Under the pieces are notes generated by a model. The model did no database searches and had not been told where the DNA came from. It saw only the letters and a program-made list of their open reading frames with translations. Of a stretch of 64,000 nt of DNA, positions 11,993 through 19,904 are shown piece after piece. Origin of the DNA: Psychrobacter fulvigenes (lineage in GTDB: Bacteria; Pseudomonadota; Gammaproteobacteria; Pseudomonadales; Moraxellaceae); contig NZ_CAJGZP010000001.1 of the NCBI RefSeq assembly GCF_904846155.1, forward strand, positions 1,860,001 to 1,924,000, written 5' to 3'. A program made the translations under genes and the position numbers. Positions within the stretch are counted from its first letter, which is position 1; the number at the start of each line of letters is the position of its first letter.

Positions 11993-13165
11993 ATGACCTC
12001 TATACCCCTTTGTTTACCCGACTCTATTAGTCCAGAGCAGTTTCTAAGCGAATACTGGCAAAAAAAGCCCCTATTAATCAAGCAAGGCTTACCGCAATTA
12101 ATCGGTATGTTTGAGCCAGAGGACATGCTCGGTCTTGCGCTTGAAGAGGACGCTTCAGCGCGCCTACTGACACAAGCAGCAACCAAGCAAGAAGGCCTGC
12201 CACAATGGCAGCTTAAAAAAAGCCCGCTAACTGAAGCAGACTTTGATAACTTGCCAGAACAATGGACCGTACTCGTTCAAAACCTTGAACAATGGTCACC
12301 AGAGCTTGGTCAATTATGGCAAGCATTTGATTTTATCCCGCAATGGCAGCGTGATGACATTATGGTCTCGTATGCGCCCAAAGGTGGCTCTGTTGGCAAA
12401 CACTATGACGACTATGATGTGTTTTTAGCGCAAGGGTTTGGGTCCCGGCGTTGGCAGTTGGGCAAGTTCTGTGATAAGCATACTGAGTTTGTCGCCGATG
12501 AGCCAATCAGGCTTTTTGATGATATGGGCGAGATTATCTTTGATGAGATACTAGAAGCTGGGGATGTACTCTATGTACCGCCGAAACTCTCACACTTTGG
12601 TGTGGCCCAAGATGACTGTCTGACTTTTTCATTTGGCTGCCGTCGTCCAAACTTAATGCAGATCATCGATAGTCTGGCTGATGTTGCCACCAATGATAGC
12701 GATTTGTTTATACCAATGTTATTGCCGCAAACCCTACAACCCTCTGGTGAACTGCAAGCGGACAGCATCGTTGCAATTAAAAACCAGTTATTACAAATGC
12801 TACAGTCTGAGCGCGGCGACGATATTATTCGTCAAGCAGTCAGTGAGGTGGTAAGCAAGCGTCAGTATGATGCACTGGTACCAGAAGAGGCCTTAAATAC
12901 TGATGAATTAATACAAGCCTTGGCTGACGGCGCGACGCTACAGGCGGACTATAGCAATCGTCTGTTATATAACCGAACTGACGATGGCATTGCTGTATAT
13001 GCCAATGGTCAACGCCTTGATGGTGTCGATAAAGCGACAGCAGCGTTACTGATGCGTTTAGCTGATGGTGAGCATCTACAAAGCCACGATGTCACAGAGG
13101 TTGACCCCGATGAGTTAATGGAATGGCTAGAAAACGGTTGGATCTGGGTTGATTATGCGGAGTAA
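11993..13165 (+). CDS. roxA: ribosomal protein uL16 arginine 3-hydroxylase (cupin/JmjC)
   Basis: 390 aa, matching E. coli YcfD/RoxA. It is a 2-oxoglutarate/Fe(II) oxygenase that hydroxylates an arginine of ribosomal protein L16. The N-terminus PDSISPEQFLSEYWQKKPLLIKQ is diagnostic; the iron triad is in GKHYDDYDVF (His and Asp, residues about 137-141) and in LSHFGVA (His near 200). The C-terminal winged-helix-like domain is present. A terminator follows directly. Confidence 0.93.
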   Translation: MTSIPLCLPDSISPEQFLSEYWQKKPLLIKQGLPQLIGMFEPEDMLGLALEEDASARLLTQAATKQEGLPQWQLKKSPLTEADFDNLPEQWTVLVQNLEQWSPELGQLWQAFDFIPQWQRDDIMVSYAPKGGSVGKHYDDYDVFLAQGFGSRRWQLGKFCDKHTEFVADEPIRLFDDMGEIIFDEILEAGDVLYVPPKLSHFGVAQDDCLTFSFGCRRPNLMQIIDSLADVATNDSDLFIPMLLPQTLQPSGELQADSIVAIKNQLLQMLQSERGDDIIRQAVSEVVSKRQYDALVPEEALNTDELIQALADGATLQADYSNRLLYNRTDDGIAVYANGQRLDGVDKATAALLMRLADGEHLQSHDVTEVDPDELMEWLENGWIWVDYAE

Positions 13166-13211
13166 GCTTTAACCGGCTATTTAATCAAAGCTAACCTTTA
13201 ACTTTGCAATC

Positions 13212-13252
13212 AAGAGCCGATGTTCAAGACAAACTTGGACATCGGCTTTTCG
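13212..13252 (+). terminator. terminator after roxA
   Basis: GAGCCGATGT pairs with ACATCGGCTT across a 15-base loop and is followed by TTTTCG. It occupies the 305-bp gap 13166-13470, in which I see nothing else except a likely promoter region for the next gene. Confidence 0.75.
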
Positions 13253-13470
13253 CTGTTAATTTGACTCTATGGCAATACATCGAGGTTCCGCAACTAAAAG
13301 ACCATAATACCTGACTACATACAAAAGCTTTTTTCTTACATACCTTAACAGCGCTATCAGTCATAATCGAACGATTAAAAATACTAATCGCTAATATCAA
13401 CCAGCATATTACTCCAAGTATTTTTTTACTTTATAAACATTTACTTTCTAATAATTAAGGATTAGCACCA

Positions 13471-14217
13471 ATGGCAGATAAAATTTATGACTTGGGCGCA
13501 GGGTTTTGGAATATTCGTGGATCATTTCGCTTAGGCGGTGTCATCGATATAGGCACGCATTGCTCACTGATAAAATTAGAGTCAGGGCGCTTTATCTTTT
13601 TGGACAGCTACACATTAACGGGTGATGTCCGAGATGAAGTCATGGCGCTAACCAATGACGGTCAAGACGTAGAGGCGGTATTAAACGTTCACCCTTTCCA
13701 CACTGTCAGCTGTGCACAAATGGCCAAAGACTTTCCAAAAGCGACTTTTTATGGCAGTAGCCGTCATAAAGAGCAAGTACCTGAAGTTGAGTGGTCAGAG
13801 GATTTGGTAGAAAGTGACGCGGTAGCCAAGCGCTATCCTGAACTTGAGTTTTCTATAGTTGAAGGCATCCACTATATTTCACCTAATGACAAGATTCACG
13901 CCGGATCGCTATTGGTATATCACCCTGCCAGCAGAAGCTTGCACGTTGACGATACCTTCATGAGCCCGCCTGCAAAAATTCTTGAGGCAGTATTGCCTGA
14001 GCTACTTTTGCACCCTACTACCAAGCATGCGCTCAAAGACGAGCCAAACGTTGGTAAGCAATACTGTGACTGGGCGACCCAACTTGCACACGAGTGGCGT
14101 GATACTCACAATTTCTGTGCGGCACATTCTAGCTTGATTACCTTTGAAGTTGGCGGCTTTGAAAAAGCGTTATTAAAAGCCGTAGAAAAGGCGCGTCCAA
14201 AGCTTGAAAAGGCTTGA
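13471..14217 (+). CDS. metallo-beta-lactamase-fold-like protein
   Basis: 248 aa. Order of elements: DLGAGFWNIRGSFRLGGVIDIGTHCSLIKLESGRFIFLDS resembles the first strands of a metallo-beta-lactamase fold; NVHPFHTVSCAQMAKDFP sits where the HxHxDH zinc motif would be, but the motif is reduced to HPFHT; later come GSLLVYHPASRSLHVDDTFM and AAHSS. The usual set of five or six metal ligands is not complete, so it may be a divergent hydrolase or non-enzymatic. AATTAAGGATTAGC is the ribosome site. Its natural terminator (14539) is now separated from the stop by a mobile-element relic. Confidence 0.7.
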   Translation: MADKIYDLGAGFWNIRGSFRLGGVIDIGTHCSLIKLESGRFIFLDSYTLTGDVRDEVMALTNDGQDVEAVLNVHPFHTVSCAQMAKDFPKATFYGSSRHKEQVPEVEWSEDLVESDAVAKRYPELEFSIVEGIHYISPNDKIHAGSLLVYHPASRSLHVDDTFMSPPAKILEAVLPELLLHPTTKHALKDEPNVGKQYCDWATQLAHEWRDTHNFCAAHSSLITFEVGGFEKALLKAVEKARPKLEKA

Positions 14218-14219
14218 AC

Positions 14220-14345
14220 ATGAACTACCCACTACCTAAGAGGTAGGGGTTTCTTGGGTAATACCCGTACTTATTTGCGGTATTTTGCAATAGCGGTTAG
14301 GAAAATTTACCGAGCTATCCCCCTCGCACCGAGGGTTAACAATTA
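14220..14345 (-). ncRNA. omega-RNA-like scaffold without a tnpB
   Basis: Aligned with the omega-RNA region of the element at 18.7 kb, this copy keeps the same stems with paired changes. CCCTCG/CGAGGG (14321-14335) stands in place of CCGTCG/CGACGG. TATT(T)GC/GCAATA (14272-14292) replaces GATACAA/TTGTATC. The terminal CTACCT/AGGTAG hairpin is kept. Compensatory change argues for selection on RNA structure at some time. By family rules the guide would be the flank just left of 14220, on the minus strand (GTTCAAGCCTTTTCAAGC). Expression has not been shown. Confidence 0.5.
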
Positions 14346-14512
14346 TTGCTGTTTTCAAGCAATTCGGATACAGGCTAATGCTGATGTTATTAGATTACTC
14401 TAAAGGTCTGAAATGCTGTCCTTGAGTAGAACTTACCAACTAAGCGGTAGGCTGTCAAGACGTATTCATCCCACTACCTTAGAGGTAGGGGATTTCTACG
14501 GTAAAATGTTAA
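14220..14512 (-). mobile_element. tnpB-less IS605-type relic with both ends
   Basis: Both ends match the complete element at 18657-19983: the right end (ATGAACTACCCACTACCT with its hairpin) at 14220 and the left end (CGTATTCATCCCACTACC) at 14461, closing at a shared ATGTTAA. Only about 290 bp lie between them. The middle shows faint similarity to the 3' end of tnpB, but no coding frame remains. Boundaries come from comparing the two copies. It inserted three bases after a stop codon and so parts that gene from its terminator. Movement would need a tnpA in trans. Confidence 0.75.
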
Positions 14513-14538
14513 AAACTCAACTAAAAACATACTAAAAA

Positions 14539-14565
14539 TGGCTGCTGCAAAGGCAGCCTTTTTTA
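14539..14565 (+). terminator. rho-independent terminator
   Basis: GGCTGC and GCAGCC pair over a seven-base loop, followed by TTTTTT. It probably ended the gene 13471-14217 before the IS605 relic inserted. The rest of 14566-14884 is AT-rich promoter-like sequence with no gene. Confidence 0.75.
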
Positions 14566-14884
14566 TGGCGTTTGGATAATTTATTTGGCTTCAGAAAAAC
14601 CCTTATATAAACATGGACTTAGTATATATTAAAATTTATTTAACTAATCTATTAATAATACTTAACTAAAGAAACATGTTTCAGTTACTTGTATCTGTTA
14701 CAACATACGGGTGACTATTAATAGTGCCTAAAACATGATGAATAATACCTAATCAACAAACTTTAATTATTTTAATTGCTTTTCATAGAAGCAGTGAGTA
14801 TTTAATTGCTCATAAAAATGGATTTGACATGGTGTGTTTTGAATCAAATATAGCAGATTGTTTTCTTATAAAAGGAATTTAAGT

Positions 14885-15703
14885 ATGAAGCGTAATCTTC
14901 TCACCGTTGCCATTATAGCCGCTAGTGCCATGGGTTTTAGCGCCTGTTCTAATAGCTATAAAACCGCCGAGCAAGCAACCACCCCAACCAGTCCCGTTGT
15001 CGCTGAGTCAAAAAACAAAGACGACCGTCAAGCCAGCTGGTCATATGTTGGCAATACTGGACCTGAGTATTGGGGAGATGTTGAAGGTGCAACCACTTGT
15101 GGAATTGGGCAAGAGCAGTCCCCTATTGATATCAAGACGGTAACTGCCAGTGTAAAAGACGCTCCTACTATCAATTATAGCCAATCAGCAAGCCTAAATA
15201 TCAACGATAATGGTCATACCATGCGTCTTTTACACTGGCAGTTACCGTCTTGATATCAATAGGGGACTGAGCTACAACAATTCCACTACCACACCCCAAG
15301 TGAGCATCAGTTTGGTAGCCAGCATTATCTAGCTGAGGTTCATTTTGTGCATGCCAATAGTGAAGGTAATCTTGCAGTGATGGGCGTGATGCTGACACCA
15401 GGACAGTCTCATGAAGTTGTGGAGATATTACTCAGCGGCACAAAGGTAAGTGCTCAGAATAAGACTGACTTTATGGCAAATAATATCGATTTGTCAGCAA
15501 TAATTCCTGCCATGCCAACTTTTTATCATTATGAAGGCTCGCTGACGACCCCGCCTTGCTCAGAGCAAGTACAATGGTATGTAGCCAAAGAGCCAGTAGA
15601 GCTTGCACCTACTCAAATTGCTACTATGGCTAGCTTATATGAAGGTAATAACCGTCCTGTACAGCCTCAGAATAATCGTACCGTAGAGCAACTTAGCAAT
15701 TAA
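14885..15703 (+). pseudogene. alpha-carbonic anhydrase lipoprotein, broken by an inverted duplication
   Basis: Starts at an ATG behind AAAGGAATTTAAGT. The signal peptide ends in a lipobox (GFSAC), so the protein would be an exported lipoprotein. Then come alpha-CA landmarks: GPEYWGDV, QSPIDIKT and NDNGHTM. Directly after GHTM the frame runs into the reverse complement of the gene's own 15117-15162 and meets stops at 15251 and 15260. In the same frame the gene resumes at 15272 with LQQFHYHTPSEHQF, carrying the zinc histidines, then HYLAEVHFVHA, and ends with the normal YEGSLTTPPCSE region. Frame is kept across the lesion, which suggests that a similar length of coding sequence was replaced. 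Alpha-CAs hydrate CO2 using zinc; this copy should be dead unless it is a sequence artefact. Confidence 0.88.
15117..15268. repeat. 46-bp perfect inverted repeat with 60-bp spacer
   Basis: 15117-15162 and 15223-15268 are exact reverse complements; the match stops abruptly at both sides. The left arm is native coding sequence (SPIDIKTVTASVKD); the right arm is foreign to the gene at that place. Confidence 0.95.
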
Positions 15704-15762
15704 TAGCTTAGCAATCACAATCAATATAGCTATGATTTAAATTATAGTTAAGTAAGAAATTA

Positions 15763-15806
15763 GGCTCAAAACTAGCGATATATTATGGCTAATTTTGAGC
15801 TTTTTT
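15763..15806 (+). terminator. terminator after the carbonic anhydrase gene
   Basis: GCTCAAAA..CTAGC pairs with GCTAA..TTTTGAGC, followed by TTTTTT. Confidence 0.75.
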
Positions 15807-15849
15807 AATGTGTGCGAAATATCTATAAAGCACTTATAAAGCATCATCT

Positions 15850-16374
15850 TCATAAAGACAATAATGTATTCAGCTCATCCTTATTATTAATAATATCCGC
15901 TAAGGTATAACGCTCAAGCACGTTAATAAATGCGTTTAATGCTTCAAAAAACACCGCTTTTAACTGGCAAGCAGGGCTAATCACGCAGCCCACTGAAGCG
16001 GCGTTTTTTGATTCTTCTATAAGAGTGATTGGCAACCCTTTTTGCGTAGCTTCATTGTTTTGACTGCTGTTATCGTTTGGTAAGGTAGTTGCAAAACACT
16101 CAACCAAAGCAAAATCTGGTTCGATCTGCTTGATTAACACCCCAAGATTAATGTCTTTTGGTGCACGTGCTAGCCGAATACCGCCATTTTTACCACGCAC
16201 GCTATCGATATAACCCAGCTGGCCCAACTGATGAATGATCTTGGTCAAATGGCTCTTGGAGATGTTATAGCTGTCTGCAATATCACTGATATTAGCAAGC
16301 GCTTGCGGCGCGGGCTTGACTGCCAAATATATCAACGAACGCAGTGCATAATCAGTGTAATTGGTTAGCCGCAT
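15850..16374 (-). CDS. nsrR: Rrf2-family nitric-oxide-sensing repressor NsrR
   Basis: 174 aa. The N-terminus MRLTNYTDYALRSLIYLAV and the winged helix with ISDIADSYNISKSHLTKIIHQLGQLGYIDSVRGKNGGIRLA are typical of NsrR, which holds an NO-sensitive [4Fe-4S] cluster and represses NO-defence genes. Three cluster cysteines are visible: ECF near residue 92 and the pair in GCVISPACQLK near 130. The stretch between them is about 30 residues longer than I expect for E. coli NsrR. It lies downstream of nnrS on the same strand, and nnrS has a good NsrR box. Confidence 0.9.
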   Translation of the reverse strand: MRLTNYTDYALRSLIYLAVKPAPQALANISDIADSYNISKSHLTKIIHQLGQLGYIDSVRGKNGGIRLARAPKDINLGVLIKQIEPDFALVECFATTLPNDNSSQNNEATQKGLPITLIEESKNAASVGCVISPACQLKAVFFEALNAFINVLERYTLADIINNKDELNTLLSL

Positions 16375-16409
16375 TTGATAATGCTCCTCTATTCTTCCTG
16401 TTATTTATT

Positions 16410-16493
16410 AAACTTCATTACTCAAACCTTACTACCCAAACTGTATCACCCAAACATCATTATCCGAACTTCATCACCCATACTTTATCACCC
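16410..16493. repeat. six tandem 14-bp degenerate repeats
   Basis: Units begin at 16410, 16424, 16438, 16452, 16466 and 16480, with consensus about AAACTTCATCACCC. They fill the gap between nnrS and nsrR; the last unit overlaps the 3' end of nnrS. The unit length is exactly 14 throughout. Confidence 0.85.
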
Positions 16494-17729
16494 AAATAGC
16501 CCATCTGGTCTCTCACGTGACAGCATCGGCAAATAGCTGATGCAAAACAACACAAAGCAAGCAATCCACGCCCCCTGCGCTATCATCACCCACAACAAAT
16601 AATCGCTCATATCAACCAAGGGTATAAACACCCGACTGATAAACGCCAACACCATGAGGGCAAATATGGCATTGACCATTTTGGGCGGCTCATGAATACT
16701 ACGTCCCGTATGTCCAAGTGAGACTCGCGCCATCATCGCCACCGTCATCATACCGATACCAGCAAGCGCCAGCGCGTGCATAGCAATACTATGAGTGAAC
16801 CCCAGCCACGGTTGCGAAGCATATAGTACAAAGCTGATACACATACCGGCAAAGGCAAGATACAGCGACCACAGTAGCGGCTTTTGCCAAATACGATGAT
16901 GATACCAACCTTTTAGGCGCACGATATTAACGATTGCCACCCCAAGTGCGGTAATAGTCAGCAAGTACTTATTAGGATAAAATAGATCAACGATAAAAAA
17001 GGCCAAAAAGAATAATAAGCTAGCAATATCTTGTGCTTTACTATTGCGCAACTTGATCACGTCTGTCGTCCCTGCGCTCAGGCCACGCTCAATAAAAAAC
17101 GGCACGACTCGCCTGCCAATGGTCAACACCAAGCCAATAATCAGATAAAACCCCAAGTACATGCCTATTCGAGTCAGGTTCATGTCGTTGCTAAAAACGC
17201 CCCAATAGCAGAGCCCATTACCGAGGGTCAATAATGCCAGCTTGGATAATATACCCATCTGTTTATACTGCTTGACCTGTAGCACAGCGTGAAATATCAC
17301 CCATGCCATCCATGCGACAAACAGCATATCAAATATAGCAGCGATATACAGCAGCGAGGCGCTGCTACCGCCAACGGTCATGCCAAGAGCAAATGCCGCC
17401 CAGCATAAACGCGCCAACAACCAACAAACAAAAATACCAAGCAGCTTATAGCCGTGTGGCATCTTGACCCCTGTCCACGTCTGCACTGCGGTCAATAAAA
17501 ACCCCGCCACAATCGCCAGCGCATAACCATAAATCATCTCATGACCATGCCAATACAGTGGATTGAGCGCCTGCGCATCAATATCCGTGTGACCAGTAAA
17601 GACAAACGCCCATAGAGTTATGGTGATAATGGCAAACAGCGCGCCTGCACTAAAAAAAATCCGAAAGCTAAAATTAAGAATGGGATGCGGCGAGGTTGGC
17701 GGCTTACTGGGTAAATTGATAGAGTTCAT
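16488..17729 (-). CDS. nnrS: NnrS family haem-copper membrane protein
   Basis: 413 aa with about twelve transmembrane helices. NnrS proteins are haem- and copper-containing inner-membrane proteins that relieve nitrosative stress. Characteristic parts are the N-terminal NFSFRIFFSAGALFAI, NPLYWHGHEMIYGYA (conserved histidines, near residue 60), GRRVVPFFIERGL and MVAMMARVSLGHTGR near the C-terminus. A NsrR-type palindrome lies about 40 bp upstream of the start, and nsrR itself follows 110 bp downstream on the same strand. The pair thus looks like a self-contained NO-response module. Confidence 0.92.
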   Translation of the reverse strand: MNSINLPSKPPTSPHPILNFSFRIFFSAGALFAIITITLWAFVFTGHTDIDAQALNPLYWHGHEMIYGYALAIVAGFLLTAVQTWTGVKMPHGYKLLGIFVCWLLARLCWAAFALGMTVGGSSASLLYIAAIFDMLFVAWMAWVIFHAVLQVKQYKQMGILSKLALLTLGNGLCYWGVFSNDMNLTRIGMYLGFYLIIGLVLTIGRRVVPFFIERGLSAGTTDVIKLRNSKAQDIASLLFFLAFFIVDLFYPNKYLLTITALGVAIVNIVRLKGWYHHRIWQKPLLWSLYLAFAGMCISFVLYASQPWLGFTHSIAMHALALAGIGMMTVAMMARVSLGHTGRSIHEPPKMVNAIFALMVLAFISRVFIPLVDMSDYLLWVMIAQGAWIACFVLFCISYLPMLSRERPDGLFG

Positions 17730-17767
17730 GGTGGTCTTCTTAGCATTGGTTGATAACTGTTTTCTTA

Positions 17768-17790
17768 AAGATTCATTTTAAATGAATGTT
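17768..17790 (-). promoter_or_regulatory. NsrR operator
   Basis: Two 11-bp half-sites, AAGATTCATTT and AAATGAATGTT, flank a single T. They match the known 11-1-11 NsrR arrangement with one mismatch in symmetry. The site lies 39-61 bp upstream of the nnrS start. Confidence 0.8.
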
Positions 17791-17800
17791 ATATTTTATA

Positions 17801-17822
17801 CAACACCTATATATAGGTGTTG
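17801..17822. promoter_or_regulatory. 22-bp perfect palindrome, unknown operator
   Basis: Half-site CAACACCTATA followed by its exact reverse complement. It lies between the divergent nnrS and the AhpD-like gene, 11 bp from the NsrR box. It is not followed by a T tract in either direction, so it looks like a protein-binding site and not a terminator. I do not know the regulator. Confidence 0.6.
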
Positions 17823-17882
17823 ATATTGCTACAGATTGACTATACTTGAGGAAAGCACCATTGTTTTTAAAATGAGACACAT

Positions 17883-18524
17883 ATGAAATCGTTAGATTCA
17901 GTCAGCCAAACCATAGGGTATAAGCGTAAATTTAATTTAAGAGAATTGTATCGGGCGTTTACTTACGTGCCAAAAGCGACCGCCAAACTTGTTTAAAATA
18001 GTAACAACACCATAGTCGATAAGCATTTTTTGAAGCGTCTGATGTTAGCGGTAACAGAGGTCAACGGTTGCGCAGCCTGCTCATATCAGCATACTAAAAT
18101 GGCACTGCGTCAAGGTATGAGTAATGAGGAAATAAGCAGCTTCTTAAGTGGAGATGATACTTTTATTAAATCTGAAGAAGCAAAAGCCATTATGTTTGCG
18201 CAGCATTTTGCGGATTCAAAGGGATTACCCGCGCGGTATGCTTATGATGCGGTGGTCAAAGAATACGGTCAAGAGCGCGCCTCTATCATTTTGTCAGCGC
18301 TACAAGTCATACTTGCCGGCAATATGTATGGTATTCCATACAGCGCATTTAAATCAAGGCTTCAAGGGCAAACCTATGAGGACAGCTCATTGTCTTATGA
18401 GTTAGGCATGCTATCAGGCGGCATTATTTGTCTGCCAATAGCGTTGGTTCATGGGATTGCAAGAGGTTTTATTGAGCCGTCAAATATTAGGTTTGATAAG
18501 CGCTTAACAGAGGAGCCCTCGTGA
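17883..18524 (+). pseudogene. AhpD-like carboxymuconolactone decarboxylase-family protein with internal TAA
   Basis: From the ATG at 17883 the frame runs for 214 codons but has one ochre codon at 17994-17996 (codon 38). Before it: SVSQTIGYKRKFNLRELYRAF. After it, in the same frame: HFLKRLMLAVTEVNGCAACSYQHTKMALRQGM. The CxxC plus His motif (CAACSYQH) is the redox centre of AhpD-type proteins, which act in peroxide or alkyl-hydroperoxide defence. A restart at TTG 18030 could give a 164-aa protein that still holds the CxxC, so residual function is possible. It is divergent from nnrS. Confidence 0.75.
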
Positions 18525-18656
18525 TTTGAGACTGTTTGCTCAGCGCTGTGCCAAAAGTCTTGGTAGCGCAAAGTAGTATGCCGAGCAGTGTTATATATAC
18601 TAGAATTAATAGTTTTTATAATTGCACGGCGGATACGATTAAAGAGACCACCACAA

Positions 18657-18790
18657 ATGAACTACCCACTACCTAAAGAGGTAGGGATTTCTTAGGTAAT
18701 ACCCCTACTTGATACAATGTTTTGTATCAGCGGTTAGGCAAATGGACTAAGCTAACCCCGTCGCACCGACGGTTTTGAGTGTTGCCAGCT
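18657..18790 (-). ncRNA. omega-RNA (reRNA) of TnpB
   Basis: The region spans the tnpB 3' end (stop at 18747) and the right end, as in studied TnpB systems. Stems seen: CCGTCG/CGACGG (18758-18772), GGTTAG/CTAACC, GATACAA/TTGTATC (18711-18728) and terminal CTACCT/AGGTAG (18669-18684). Paired substitutions in the second copy support them. The guide would be the minus-strand flank beyond 18657, starting TTGTGGTGGTCTC. Confidence 0.65.
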
Positions 18791-19904
18791 TCAATCCTTC
18801 GTTTAGGATATTGATACTGGCGTTGATGTCTCTATCATTTTTTTGCTGACAGCTTGGACAACTCCATGATCTCACCTGTAATGGTAGCTCAGCTTTAGTC
18901 AGTAAGTGCCCACAGCCTGAGCAGGTCTTAGAAGATGGATACCATCTATCAACCTTGATTAGCGCTTTACCGTACCATTCAGCCTTGTAGTTAAGCATGG
19001 TGGTGAAGGTTGACCATGAGCTGTCTGATATGGCTTTAGCAAGCTTTTTGTTCTTAACCATGCCTTTGATGTTTAAGTCCTCAACAGCAATCACATCGTG
19101 GTTTTTGATGAGATTGAATGAGAGTTTGTGTAGAAAGTCTTTTCGGGTATTGGTTATTTTTTCATATACCTTAGCGACTTTGATTTTTTGCTTTTGATAG
19201 TTGCGGCTGTCAGACAGCTTGCGTTGATCGGCTTTGGCCACTGCTGTACGCTTGGCCAGTATTTTCTGTTCTCGCGTAAGCCTATCTTGCAGTTTCGATA
19301 AGAACTTAGGATTAGCCACTTTTGTGCCATCCGACAAGACGATGAAGTCGGTTAACCCTAAATCAAGGCCGATGTTAGAGCCAGTCTTAGGTAATACCTC
19401 GACAACCGTTTCAACCAATAAGCTGGCATAGTACTTGCCTGATGGGGTTTTGCTGATGGTGGCACTTTTGATTAGGCCATTTATTTTATTTGGGAACTTA
19501 GCGTTGATATGACCAATCTTAGGCAGTTTGACGGTGTTGTTTGTGACCGCTACTGTGCCTTTTTGATTATTGGTAGTGTAGCTGTCACGCTGACCTTTTT
19601 TCTTGAACTTAGGGAAGCCAAACCCGCTTTTGAAAAAGGTGCTATAAGCGGCTCTTAAGTTTTGCTGGACGTTAGCCAGTGCCAAGCTATCCACCTCTTT
19701 GAGCCATTCAAACTCTTTTTTGTATTGAGCTGGAGTGTTTTTAAGCTCGGTCTTATGCTCGTTGTAATGATCAATCTTGTCACTAAGCATCCTATTCCAG
19801 ATAAAGCGTGTGCAGCCGAATGATTTGGCAAAGAATATTTGCTGTTCTTCATTAGGGTACAGTCTTATTTTGTAGGCTTTTAGGATTTGCTTTGGCATGA
19901 CCAT
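18747..19904 (-). CDS. tnpB: TnpB RNA-guided endonuclease
   Basis: 385 aa, complete. Order: N-terminal LKAYKIRLYPNEEQQIFFAKSFGCTRFIWN, central wedge/REC-like region with FPKFKKKGQRDSYTT, then RuvC parts. All three acidic catalytic residues are present: GLDLGLTDFIVLSDG (Asp), AVEDLNIKGMV (Glu) and DRDINASINILNEG (Asp). The zinc finger CSGCGH...CPSCQQ lies between the last two. TnpB cuts DNA matching its omega-RNA guide and helps keep the element at donor sites. The family is the ancestor of Cas12. The start could be the ATG six bases further in. Confidence 0.93.
   Translation of the reverse strand: MVMPKQILKAYKIRLYPNEEQQIFFAKSFGCTRFIWNRMLSDKIDHYNEHKTELKNTPAQYKKEFEWLKEVDSLALANVQQNLRAAYSTFFKSGFGFPKFKKKGQRDSYTTNNQKGTVAVTNNTVKLPKIGHINAKFPNKINGLIKSATISKTPSGKYYASLLVETVVEVLPKTGSNIGLDLGLTDFIVLSDGTKVANPKFLSKLQDRLTREQKILAKRTAVAKADQRKLSDSRNYQKQKIKVAKVYEKITNTRKDFLHKLSFNLIKNHDVIAVEDLNIKGMVKNKKLAKAISDSSWSTFTTMLNYKAEWYGKALIKVDRWYPSSKTCSGCGHLLTKAELPLQVRSWSCPSCQQKNDRDINASINILNEGLKLATLKTVGATGLA

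Noticed and set aside
14220..14512. Riboswitch or attenuator in the 14.2-14.5 kb hairpin region
   Set aside because: The hairpins match both ends of the IS605-type element at 18.7 kb, which explains them without a riboswitch.
16410..16493. CRISPR array
   Set aside because: Units are 14 bp, contiguous and degenerate, with no spacers and no cas genes nearby. No CRISPR array was seen anywhere in the window.
18747..19904. Cas12-type CRISPR effector
   Set aside because: The size (385 aa), element ends and omega-RNA region identify TnpB; no repeats or adaptation genes are present.
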